Origin: Gp1-AA133 sp963850425 | GTDB taxonomy: Bacteria; Acidobacteriota; Terriglobia; Terriglobales; Acidobacteriaceae | DNA: 64,000 nucleotides | Reading direction: 5' to 3' | Assembly: GCA_963850425.1 (NCBI GenBank) | Contig: CAWKLF010000005.1 | Location: forward strand, 186,001-250,000 | Shown: piece by piece, positions 18,887 to 26,997 of the stretch | How positions within the stretch are numbered: the stretch's first letter is position 1 | Layout of the letters: the number at the start of each line of letters is the position of its first letter | Translations under genes and position numbers: made by a program | The notes under the pieces: generated by a model | Seen by the model: the letters and a program-made list of their open reading frames with translations, nothing else | Told to the model about the DNA's origin: nothing | Databases searched by the model: none

Positions 18887-19695
18887 TGCGCCACTCCATG
18901 CGCGTTTGCCAAAGAAGCAAGCGGCAACTGCGGAACTCCATATTCGTCGAGAATGGCGCGTATCGCGGGCCCCCGGTCCAACAGGATCTTTTCCACTTGG
19001 TCTCGTAGCTGGACATCACCCTTTCGGACCCCCATCGATATTGCGAACGTGAATGGCAGGCCAGGTGGGTCGACTTCGGGTTCAACCGGAGTGACTCTAA
19101 GATCGCGACCAAACTCTTTGGCGAAGTACCCCGCCAGAGGTCCCCATACGATGGCGATATCGACTTTTTGATCAGCCACTGCCCGAACGATAGAGTCTGC
19201 ACCGTCTCCTATCGTGTCGAAGCCCACAATCGCGCCCTGCAATCCTCGCCGCGCAAGCGCCTCTCCGGGCGGAGTGTATTCTTCCTCCAGAACTTGTACT
19301 CCTATTTTCAAACCGTGCAGTTTGGGAGAATCGAGCGACGGAACAGGCTCGTTTTGCCGTGAAACAAACACGTAGCTTGACCGGTAGTAAGGGCTGGTGG
19401 TCAGGACCGGGCGATAGTTCGTGGGGATGCCGATGAGCAAATCACATTGGGCCTTATCGAGGTATTCTCGAACGAATCCGCGCCCCATTCTTTGCCAAAC
19501 GAAAGTGAGACGAGCGTTCAGTTCCTGTGCCACCATTGCTGCGATCCGGTTCTCGAAGCCAGTCTGGGCGCGACTGGAGAATGGCATGTTGTCGGGGTCG
19601 GCACACACCCGCAAATCACGGGTCTGTGCACTTGTTCCCACGGCGACAAGCAGCACCGACAAACCCACGAACAACTTAAGGCAGGGCGAATACAT
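18883..19695 (-). CDS. xoxJ: XoxJ/MxaJ-like periplasmic binding protein
   Basis: A 270-residue extracellular solute-binding-fold protein with a signal peptide ending GTSAQ. The start LRVCADPDNMPFSS and the segments IGIPTNYRPVLTTSPYYRSSYVFV and QKVDIAIVWGPLAGYFA are typical of the quinoprotein-dehydrogenase-associated binding proteins (TIGR03871 type, MxaJ/XoxJ). These accompany methanol dehydrogenases and are thought to help activate them. The gene overlaps the xoxF end by 20 bases, so the two are tightly coupled. Confidence 0.9.
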   Translation of the reverse strand: MYSPCLKLFVGLSVLLVAVGTSAQTRDLRVCADPDNMPFSSRAQTGFENRIAAMVAQELNARLTFVWQRMGRGFVREYLDKAQCDLLIGIPTNYRPVLTTSPYYRSSYVFVSRQNEPVPSLDSPKLHGLKIGVQVLEEEYTPPGEALARRGLQGAIVGFDTIGDGADSIVRAVADQKVDIAIVWGPLAGYFAKEFGRDLRVTPVEPEVDPPGLPFTFAISMGVRKGDVQLRDQVEKILLDRGPAIRAILDEYGVPQLPLASLANAHGVAQ

Positions 19696-21550
19696 AAAGC
19701 ATTCCCCCCTTGTTCGTGTAATGGGGAAGGTCCTTCATAGCGGCAGCGAATCCTAATGCCGCGGATTCATCGCGAGCGTCCAGCCCACCGGCCACAATCG
19801 CTCCCGCCCAACCGCCAACGCCGGATAAAATGGCGACGTATTGTTTGCCATCTGGTCCCTTGTACGTTGTAGGTTGGCCGATAATTCCCGACCCGGTTTT
19901 AAATTGCCACAAAAGCGCTCCGCTATGGGCATCGACGGCTTTGAACCATCCCTCTAGAGTTCCGTAGAACACAATGTCGCCGCCCGTGGCGAGCGCTCCG
20001 CTCCACACCGGGAAATGATCCGGAAGCGTCCACACGACTTTCCCTTCGACAGGATCCCAGGCGGTGAATTCTCCGCCGTATCCTCCGGGTGCGTCATACA
20101 TGCGGACATTTGCCCCGACATAAGGAGTGCCCGCGATATAGTTCGGAGTGAGGTCCTCTTCATCCATGCACAGATGGTTGTGCGGGATGTACATCAATCC
20201 CGTACGTGGAGAAAACGCCGAAGGCTGCCAGTCCTTGGCACCGGGCGCCGCGGGACACAACTCCCGCACCACTTTTCCCGTGATTGGCTTCTTTTCTTCC
20301 ACATACTGAAGCTGGCCCGTCTTCAGATCCACGCCGCGGCTTGTCGTAATGGGTGCGAAGACGCTGGCGGACAGGACTTCGCCGGTCGTGCGATCTATAA
20401 CGTACACATAGCCGTTGCGATCCGGATGTACCAGAACCTTCCGGGTTTGTCCGTGGATGGGAAGATCGAGCAGGAGGTTTTCATTTACGGCGTCGTAGTC
20501 ATAAAGATCGTGGGGACTGAACTGGTAAAACCACACCGCTTCGCCGGTGTCGGGATCGCGCGCGAAGATGCCGGCCGTAAATTTGTTGTCGCCCGGGCGA
20601 GCTTCCGAATCCCACGGCCCCGGGTTCGCGGTGCCGTAGTAGATGAGGTTTAATTTTGGATCATAAGAAATCCATCCCCACACCCCGCCCCCACCAATTT
20701 TCCATGCGTCCGGCGGCCAAGTCTTTACACCAAGGTCTTGACCTCGATCCTGAGGATAAAATGGTTTGAACCGCGGGCCGATAAGGACATCTTTATCAGG
20801 CCCTGCAGTGTAGGCTCGCCAGACGATTTTTCCGGTCTTTCCATCCAGCGCTGTCAGCCACCCACGGATTCCAAACTCGCCTCCGCTGTTTCCAACCAGA
20901 ACCTTCCCCTTGACTACCAGAGGAGCCATGGTCATGCTCTCGCCCTTATTGATATCTCCAACCCGCGTTTTCCAGACTTCGCGACCGCTGGTCGCGTCGA
21001 CAGCTACTGTTTGATTGTCCAGCGTGTTGTAATAAATTTTCCCATCGTCATAGGCGGCGCCTCGGTTCACAACATCACAGCAGGCCACGCCTTGCGACGC
21101 CGGCGTCGGCAGCGGTTCATACACCCACTTCATCGGAGCGCCTGGCTTGCTAAGGTCGAGAGCGTACAGATTGTTTGGGAAGGGAGTGACGATGTACATC
21201 GTGTTATTCACGACAAGTGGAGCAGCCTCATGCCCGCGCGTCATGCCGGTAGAAAAGGTGAATGCCAGCTTGAGGTCCTTTGCATTCTTGCCGTTGATCT
21301 GATCGAGCGAGCTGTAACGGGTGCTTGCGTAATCTTTTGCCGCCCGAATCCACTGTCCATCATCGGCTTCCAGCTGACCTTGATAGGAGCGAGGCTGATA
21401 ATTTCGCTCGATCGCCGGCTGTTGCATTGAGCCGGTTTGAGCAAATGCGGGGTGCGTCGCAATCGGACAGACTTGGACAAGAATAGAAATAATGATGAAG
21501 GAATGACACTTCTGAAAAATCAACAACGACGGTTTTTGAGCCCCCTGCAT
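19676..21550 (-). CDS. xoxF: XoxF-type (lanthanide) PQQ-dependent alcohol dehydrogenase
   Basis: A 624-residue, eight-bladed quinoprotein with a signal peptide cut near HPAFA/Q. The adjacent-Cys disulfide is C157-C158 (GVACCDVVNRG). Metal/PQQ residues visible are Glu in SGGEFGIRG, Asn in TANPGPW and catalytic Asp351 in PHDLYDYD. The residue two after it is Asp353; in calcium MxaF it is Ala, and the extra Asp marks lanthanide-binding XoxF and ExaF enzymes. The start MQGAQKPS at 21550 gives a good signal; 15 codons further upstream are also open. It probably oxidises methanol or another short alcohol in the periplasm. The pqq genes are not in the window. Confidence 0.92.
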   Translation of the reverse strand: MQGAQKPSLLIFQKCHSFIIISILVQVCPIATHPAFAQTGSMQQPAIERNYQPRSYQGQLEADDGQWIRAAKDYASTRYSSLDQINGKNAKDLKLAFTFSTGMTRGHEAAPLVVNNTMYIVTPFPNNLYALDLSKPGAPMKWVYEPLPTPASQGVACCDVVNRGAAYDDGKIYYNTLDNQTVAVDATSGREVWKTRVGDINKGESMTMAPLVVKGKVLVGNSGGEFGIRGWLTALDGKTGKIVWRAYTAGPDKDVLIGPRFKPFYPQDRGQDLGVKTWPPDAWKIGGGGVWGWISYDPKLNLIYYGTANPGPWDSEARPGDNKFTAGIFARDPDTGEAVWFYQFSPHDLYDYDAVNENLLLDLPIHGQTRKVLVHPDRNGYVYVIDRTTGEVLSASVFAPITTSRGVDLKTGQLQYVEEKKPITGKVVRELCPAAPGAKDWQPSAFSPRTGLMYIPHNHLCMDEEDLTPNYIAGTPYVGANVRMYDAPGGYGGEFTAWDPVEGKVVWTLPDHFPVWSGALATGGDIVFYGTLEGWFKAVDAHSGALLWQFKTGSGIIGQPTTYKGPDGKQYVAILSGVGGWAGAIVAGGLDARDESAALGFAAAMKDLPHYTNKGGMLYVFALP

Positions 21551-21735
21551 TGTCCGCCCGTCTACCGAAGCGTTATAGCGGCGTTGTGATGCCAAGCCTT
21601 GCCTAACAGTTGGAAGCGAAGCTGATTGGACGGCTTCCCTGCATCTTCACGCGTGCAAAAGTCAGCTAGCGTACATTCCTCAGCGGCCGAATCGCTGGCT
21701 CACAAGCAAGGCGCTCGCATGGATCAGCAGATCCG

Positions 21736-22266
21736 TCAGCCCCCTCCCCTCGTCGATTGCATATGCGGCCGAGGTCTTGCATCGTTCTCGCCGGGGCGGA
21801 AGACGGACTGAGCGTAAGCGAGCCGTCGCTCCTCCACCTGTTGATGTTGGTTCTCGGCGCGGGCAATAAGCTCACGAAAATCGATGCCCTCCAAGCGCGG
21901 ATCGAATGCCGCCAGCTCCGCCATCGTCCGCCAGAGAGCCCACTTTCCATGAATGCCGATCACCAGGAATTCAAGCGCTTCAAATGTCCCGAGTCCGTCG
22001 GCGGAGCCGTGCTTGAGCTTAAGACGGCTCACCTTCTCCCCCAGCCACGCTCCCCACTCTTTCATGCCGCCAGGAGTGCCGCCCACGCGTTCCGTCAACT
22101 TTGCCAGGACCTCGCGGTCGGCCTCAACCTCGGCGAGCACCTGGTCGGCAAACTGCCCGAGCGGTTCGCCAGAAAAATGCTCGCGCATGGACTTGAGCAT
22201 TTCAATGGCATGTAGCGCGCCGGCCAGGTGATCCTGGAGGTACGCAGGAAGGGACTCGCTGCTCAT
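21736..22266 (-). CDS. Conserved helical protein, possibly ferritin-like
   Basis: A 176-residue, almost entirely helical protein with no signal peptide. The segments LPAYLQDHLAGALHAIEMLKSM and LGTFEALEFLVIGIHGKWALWRTM alternate acidic and His residues in the manner of four-helix bundles, but no full diiron ExxH pair set could be placed. A family could not be named. GGGAGA lies eight bases before the ATG. It shares strand and neighbourhood with the Zn dehydrogenase, SRPBCC and SDR genes, which look like a stress or aldehyde-handling group. Confidence 0.65.
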   Translation of the reverse strand: MSSESLPAYLQDHLAGALHAIEMLKSMREHFSGEPLGQFADQVLAEVEADREVLAKLTERVGGTPGGMKEWGAWLGEKVSRLKLKHGSADGLGTFEALEFLVIGIHGKWALWRTMAELAAFDPRLEGIDFRELIARAENQHQQVEERRLAYAQSVFRPGENDARPRPHMQSTRGGG

Positions 22267-22311
22267 TTCAGATCTCCCGTTGAAGCTCGATGACTGCCGG
22301 CATCGTCTTCG

Positions 22312-23493
22312 TCATGCCGCCCAGGGATCGATCACGATCTTGGTGACACTCTGTTTCTTGTCTCGCCAGACCTTGTACATCTCGGGCGCTTGGTCCAGAG
22401 TGATGCGGTGAGAAATGATGTAGCTTGGATCAATCTGGCCTTTTTCGATGCGCTCCAACAGAGGCTTCATGTAATTGTGCATGTGGGTCTGCCCCATCTT
22501 CATCGTGATGCCTTTGTTGAATGCGGCTCCGAACGGAACCTTATCCAACAGGCCTCCGTAGACTCCGGGGATAGAAACCGTGCCGCCTTTGCGGACCGAC
22601 TGAATCGCCTGTCGGAGGACGCTCGGCCTATCGGTTTCGAGCATCAGGGCAGTCTTCACTTTGTCGTAAACTCCCTGCAGTTGAGCGGAATGCGCTTCCA
22701 GACCAACAGCGTCGATGCAAGAATCAGGGCCGATTCCCCCCGTTAGATCTTTCAGTGCAGTAAGTACGCTTACGTCTTCCCCGGAGAAGTCCACGGTTAT
22801 GGCCCCGAGCGAGCGCGCCAGCTCCATGCGTTCGGGAAGCCTGTCAATAGCAATGACGCGGGCGGCGCCTAGCATGAAAGCGCTGGCGATCGCGAACTGT
22901 CCGACCGGGCCGCACCCCCACACCGCGACCGTATCGTTGTCCCGGATTTGCGCGTTGTCGGCAGCCATATATCCGGTCGGAAAGATGTCGGAAAGGAAGA
23001 GCACCTTCTCATCGGGAAGGTCGCTTTCGATTTTCAGCGGGCCAACATTGGCGAACGGCACTCGCACATATTGTGCCTGCCCACCCGCGTATCCCCCCAT
23101 CATGTGGGAGTACCCAAACAAGCCCGCCCCGGAATACCCGTATGCCGCTTCCATCAGATGGGCGTTCGGATTCGTATTGTCACAAGCCGACCAGACTTTG
23201 TTCCTGCAAAACTCGCAGTTGCCGCAGGCGATGGTAAACGGTACTACTACCCGGTCGCCCCGCTGTAGATTCGTTACACTCGGTCCCGTCTCCTCCACGA
23301 TGCCCATGAATTCGTGCCCCAGAATGTCACCCTCTTCCATGGTAGGGATGAAGCCGTCGAACAAATGCAAGTCTGATCCGCAAATTGCGGTGCGTGTGAT
23401 TTTGATAATGGCGTCATGCGGGTTCAAGATCCCCGGATCCGCCACACTGTGAACCTCAACCTTGCCAGTTCCCATCCAACAGAGCGCTTTCAT
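22312..23493 (-). CDS. Zinc-dependent alcohol dehydrogenase, formaldehyde dehydrogenase-like
   Basis: A 393-residue MDR-family enzyme. It has the catalytic zinc set (ICGSDLHLFDG, GHEFMGIVEE), a structural zinc lobe CGNCEFCRNKVWSAC and the NAD fold WGCGPVGQFAIASA. The long insert after the structural zinc, with CDNTNPNA...GYSHMMGGYAGGQA, is shared with glutathione-independent formaldehyde dehydrogenases. Formaldehyde is therefore a plausible substrate, but other alcohols or aldehydes are possible. ATG 23493 (MKALCW) was chosen over one four codons upstream by family fit. In context it could take up the formaldehyde made by XoxF. Confidence 0.88.
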   Translation of the reverse strand: MKALCWMGTGKVEVHSVADPGILNPHDAIIKITRTAICGSDLHLFDGFIPTMEEGDILGHEFMGIVEETGPSVTNLQRGDRVVVPFTIACGNCEFCRNKVWSACDNTNPNAHLMEAAYGYSGAGLFGYSHMMGGYAGGQAQYVRVPFANVGPLKIESDLPDEKVLFLSDIFPTGYMAADNAQIRDNDTVAVWGCGPVGQFAIASAFMLGAARVIAIDRLPERMELARSLGAITVDFSGEDVSVLTALKDLTGGIGPDSCIDAVGLEAHSAQLQGVYDKVKTALMLETDRPSVLRQAIQSVRKGGTVSIPGVYGGLLDKVPFGAAFNKGITMKMGQTHMHNYMKPLLERIEKGQIDPSYIISHRITLDQAPEMYKVWRDKKQSVTKIVIDPWAA

Positions 23494-23534
23494 GAATGAC
23501 TCCAATCTCGCTAGATAAATTCGAAAAGTTTCGT

Positions 23535-24209
23535 TTAGCTCGCTTTGCGATTCAGCCCGGGAGGAGTAATAGTCTCCTCGCCATACATCGATTTCTTGAC
23601 CCCGGCGACGAATCCCCGCGGACCATGAGGCTGGCCTTGGGTTCGAGGAATCTCCCCTGTCTCGGCAAGCGCTTTGAAATGGCGAAGATTCTCAATCACG
23701 GCCTGCTTCGGATTCCGGCCGACGAGCGTCTCCCACAGGCTCGCTAGTTTTCCCAAACGGAATTCCTGCAGAACGGTGACCATAGTCCCGCGACCACCCG
23801 GGGAGGGTTCGAAGATAACCTCGCCCGCGTTGTCGGACTCACCCCCGATCGATCGCCAAGCGATGCGCCGGCCCGGTTCATCCCTGAGAATTTCGGAATC
23901 CCATTCGATGGTCTTACCTTTATCTTTACCCTTATCTTTATCTGCGGATCGCATGACCCAATGCGAGGTTGTCTCACCGGTGCGAGTCACACTTTCGATC
24001 TGCTCTTGCCATTTCGGCACGCCCTCAACATCGCGCCAGATCTGGTAAAGGTCTTGGGCATCGGCGTGGATTAGCGCGCTTGTTCTTACCCAGATCTTTC
24101 CATCTTTATCCTCCGGCGGTGGCAAATACCGGCCATTCAGGATCACTCCCGCACTGGCCGCAGCCGGCAGCGGTTCGGCGTTTGGTTTTTCATTGAATGC
24201 TTTCGACAT
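23535..24209 (-). CDS. SRPBCC/polyketide cyclase-like protein
   Basis: A 224-residue protein whose central part (about residues 40-170) is a START/SRPBCC fold: TSALIHADAQDLYQIWRDVEGVPKW at the start and VTVLQEFRLGKLASLWETLVG at the end. The segment DKDKGKDKGK, coded by a short near-repeat at about 23917-23946, looks like a lineage-specific loop expansion. The family binds hydrophobic ligands; no ligand can be inferred. It sits between the Zn dehydrogenase and the SDR gene. Confidence 0.85.
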   Translation of the reverse strand: MSKAFNEKPNAEPLPAAASAGVILNGRYLPPPEDKDGKIWVRTSALIHADAQDLYQIWRDVEGVPKWQEQIESVTRTGETTSHWVMRSADKDKGKDKGKTIEWDSEILRDEPGRRIAWRSIGGESDNAGEVIFEPSPGGRGTMVTVLQEFRLGKLASLWETLVGRNPKQAVIENLRHFKALAETGEIPRTQGQPHGPRGFVAGVKKSMYGEETITPPGLNRKAS

Positions 24210-24263
24210 TTCCCGACTCCTATAAGATTTCCGTTGTTGTCACTCTGCACCGCTGAGCCAGGA

Positions 24264-25052
24264 TTAACTGGCTTTAGGTCTTGCCATCTTCTCGTGCATC
24301 GCGCCCTTCACTGACCCCGGCGTCACGTTCGCCAGCATGCCTTCCACCTTCGTTTTGGTCGATGCGGCGTAGACATGATCTTTGCCCGACAGGAGTGCTT
24401 CAATACCCTGATGCGCCACATCATCAGGCTGGCTTTCCGTTTTTCCTTCCGATCCGACCTCTGTGTGGTCCATGCCCGCGCGATGGAAGAAGTCTGTATC
24501 TGTGGGGCCTGGCTGGAGAGCGGTAACCGTGATTCCGGTATCGCGTAGCTCGTAGCGGAGACTGTGCGCGAAAGACAACCCAAACGCTTTTGAGGCCGCG
24601 TACACCGCTTCGCGTGGGGCAACCATTTCTCCAGCGATGGAGGCCGTGAACAAGATCCGCCCCTCATTGCGCGAGAGCATATGTTGAACCACGTATTTTG
24701 CCAGTTGCACGGTTCCTGCGCAGTTCAGATAGATCATGTTGAGTTCAGCGTCCAAATCTGTTTGCGCAAAAAGCCCACCGACACCGACCCCGGCATTGAT
24801 GCAAGCTACATCAATATTTCGTCCCAACGAATGAATTCGATCCCAAAACTGTTTCACCCCATCCCGCGTAGCCAGGTCGGCTTGCACCTCTATCACCTGC
24901 ACACCCTGCGAGCGCACTTCCTGAGCTGCGTTCTGCAAACGCTCCCCGGCTGAGCAAATCGCCAGATCATAGCCCCGCCCCGCCAGTTCCTTCGCCAATG
25001 AAAATCCGATACCACTCGATGCACCCGTCACAATTGCGAATTGCTCTGCCAT
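24264..25052 (-). CDS. SDR family oxidoreductase
   Basis: A 262-residue classical short-chain dehydrogenase. It has the NAD(P) motif TGASSGIG, the NAG-type motif INAGVGVGG, catalytic Ser in LFTASIAGE and catalytic YAASK. The C-terminal part (GPTDTDFF, then a short tail) fits the family length. ATG 25052 (MAEQFAIVTG) is used; the 14 upstream codons are not conserved in type. The substrate is unknown. Confidence 0.9.
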   Translation of the reverse strand: MAEQFAIVTGASSGIGFSLAKELAGRGYDLAICSAGERLQNAAQEVRSQGVQVIEVQADLATRDGVKQFWDRIHSLGRNIDVACINAGVGVGGLFAQTDLDAELNMIYLNCAGTVQLAKYVVQHMLSRNEGRILFTASIAGEMVAPREAVYAASKAFGLSFAHSLRYELRDTGITVTALQPGPTDTDFFHRAGMDHTEVGSEGKTESQPDDVAHQGIEALLSGKDHVYAASTKTKVEGMLANVTPGSVKGAMHEKMARPKAS

Positions 25053-25446
25053 TTCCTGTCCTCTCTTACCAAACTGACAGCGGCTACTTTCCAATGTTTA
25101 GCTTCAGTCAAGAAGGCCTCCAAAAGTAAGCCCTCGCGCAAAACTATGATGCGGGTGTTGCCTCGGATGGCTTCGAAAATCGCCGCGTGCCGCAATTTTA
25201 TTGGCCGCGAAATTTTCCGAAAAAGAGAAGTGCACGAACGTCGTTTGAACCACCCGTTGGCACTGTGTCTGGTTGAGAGAAGTTGTTGGTGCGGGCGAGC
25301 ACCGACCTGTAGAGGGTAATCCCAATCCGTCTACCCACCCGACTCGATTGTCATTCCCAGACGTCTGACCTATCTACTGGATAGGCCTCAGATTTTGCTG
25401 TTCCCCGAGGCAAACGCTGTTACCAACACACTGAAAGAGAGGACTC
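25053..25446. other. Intergenic region upstream of manganese catalase
   Basis: The 394 bases between divergent genes contain no supported gene. A perfect inverted repeat CCTATC (25369-25374)/GATAGG (25380-25385) with loop TACTG lies about 60 bases before the catalase ATG and may be an operator. AGAGAGGA precedes the ATG as ribosome binding site. Confidence 0.5.
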
Positions 25447-26250
25447 ATGTATCACCACATAAAGAAGTTGATGTATACAGTCAAAGTCGGTACGCCGGAC
25501 CCTCGATTCGGAAACATGTTGCTTGAACAGTTTGGCGGAGCAAACGGCGAACTGGCTGCGGCAATGCAGTACTCAATCCAGGGACTGAACTGCGACGATC
25601 CCGAACGCAAGGATTTGTTGATGGACATCGGCACCGAGGAACTCAGCCACTTGGAGGTTGTCGGTACGCTAGCGCGTATGCACCTTAAGCCCATGAAGAA
25701 AGATCGCAGCGCAGGCGAGGCCGACCCGCTCATTGCCATCGCCGGTGGAGGTGGTGTCAGCCTGTTCAATTCGATGGGCGACGCGTGGACGGCCGACTAC
25801 CTCAAGATCACTGGTGAATTGGATGTGGACCTCCGAAGCAACATAGCCGCCGAAGCGCGTGCCAAGATCGTGTACGAGCGTTTGATCAACTTCTGCGACG
25901 ATCCTGGCTCCAAGGATGCCCTTCAATTCCTCATGACGCGGGAAATCACCCACATGAAGGCTTTCACCGCCGCTCTTGAGAGTATGGGCAAAGCTCCTTT
26001 TTCGATTGGCAACATACCGCCTACGCCTGTGCTGGTCGACCAGTACTTCAACGATTCGACTGGACAAGGCGATGAAGGCGAGACTGACGCCCGCGGCCCT
26101 TGGAACGAAGGCGGCAATTGGCAAATGGTCGAGGTCGACGAATTCAAGCAGGGTGTCGAAAATCTCAATCCATCACACGCTGCCGATTCCGGACCCGGAA
26201 AGAGGCAGCGAGCAAGCTCCCCCGATCCTAAAACCCGAAAATCAGCTTAA
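25447..26250 (+). CDS. Manganese catalase
   Basis: A 267-residue dimanganese catalase that splits hydrogen peroxide. The family start MYHHIKKLMYTVKVGTPDPRFGNMLLEQFGG is intact. Metal ligands lie in ELAAAMQYSIQG, GTEELSHLEVV, AEARAKIVYERL and REITHMKAF. The C-terminal tail is rich in Ser, Pro and Lys, as in spore-coat-like Mn catalases. It is followed by a hairpin that may end its transcript. Confidence 0.94.
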   Translation: MYHHIKKLMYTVKVGTPDPRFGNMLLEQFGGANGELAAAMQYSIQGLNCDDPERKDLLMDIGTEELSHLEVVGTLARMHLKPMKKDRSAGEADPLIAIAGGGGVSLFNSMGDAWTADYLKITGELDVDLRSNIAAEARAKIVYERLINFCDDPGSKDALQFLMTREITHMKAFTAALESMGKAPFSIGNIPPTPVLVDQYFNDSTGQGDEGETDARGPWNEGGNWQMVEVDEFKQGVENLNPSHAADSGPGKRQRASSPDPKTRKSA

Positions 26251-26265
26251 AACTATCCAAAGCAT

Positions 26266-26293
26266 GAGGTCCCGCAACATAGAGCGGGGCCTC
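26266..26293 (+). terminator. Hairpin downstream of manganese catalase
   Basis: GAGGTCCCGC (26266-26275) pairs with GCGGGGCCTC (26284-26293) over ten positions with one T-G wobble and an eight-base loop. It lies 16 bases after the stop. No T-run follows, so it may be a weak terminator or an mRNA 3' stabiliser. Confidence 0.5.
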
Positions 26294-26351
26294 ATCGCAC
26301 TTGCTCTACAACATCAATAGATAGGGCTTCGGTGATAAAACATAAAGGTCT

Positions 26352-26933
26352 ATGACAACTGACGACGTCCGCCATAAATCGCTCCAGGCCCTCTTGCTGG
26401 TCGATGTCGTCAATCATTTCGAATTTCCGGATGGCAAGCGGATTTTACGAAACGCACTTAAGATTGCTCCCCGGCTGAGGCTCTTGAAGGGCCGGGCGCG
26501 GCGGTCTAACACACCTGTCATTTACGTCAACGACAATTTCGGGCAGTGGCGCTCGGACGCGGTGAAGCTACTTGCCTATTGTCTGCGCACCCAGTCCGCC
26601 GGACGCCCTTTCGTAGAAGGCATCCGGCCGGATGCGGAAGATTACTGTGTGCTGAAGCCCATGCATTCGGCCTTCTATCAGAGTCCTTTGGATGTGCTCC
26701 TCCGTCATCTGGGCGCCTCCTCGCTCATTATCGCCGGGCTTGCCACCAATAGCTGCATTCTCTGTACCGCGCACGAGGCGAACATGAGGGATCTTGAGGT
26801 GACCGTGGTTTCAGACTGCTGCGCGGCGCGCACCCAAACCGAGCATAACCAGGCGCTCCAAAACATCCGGGAAATGGCTAATGCCCGGGTAGTCACTTCC
26901 GCATCGGTCCGCTTCCGGAAGCGTCAGCGGTGA
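26352..26933 (+). CDS. Isochorismatase-family cysteine hydrolase
   Basis: A 193-residue hydrolase with the family triad: Asp in LLLVDVVNHFEF, Lys in VLKPMHSAFY and Cys in GLATNSCILCTAHEA. VVSDCCAARTQTEHNQAL is the usual C-terminal motif. Members cleave amides or vinyl ethers such as nicotinamide or isochorismate; the substrate here is unknown. It follows the catalase after about 100 bases and could share its promoter only if the hairpin at 26266 leaks. Confidence 0.88.
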   Translation: MTTDDVRHKSLQALLLVDVVNHFEFPDGKRILRNALKIAPRLRLLKGRARRSNTPVIYVNDNFGQWRSDAVKLLAYCLRTQSAGRPFVEGIRPDAEDYCVLKPMHSAFYQSPLDVLLRHLGASSLIIAGLATNSCILCTAHEANMRDLEVTVVSDCCAARTQTEHNQALQNIREMANARVVTSASVRFRKRQR

Positions 26934-26997
26934 AAGGCTGGGCTGCCTGTAGTTCTCCGCCGTCTAGGACGTTGATTATCGGGGTGCTGAGAGCTTC

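Noticed and set aside
20015..20653. 212-codon ORF on the plus strand
   Set aside because: Antisense shadow of xoxF.
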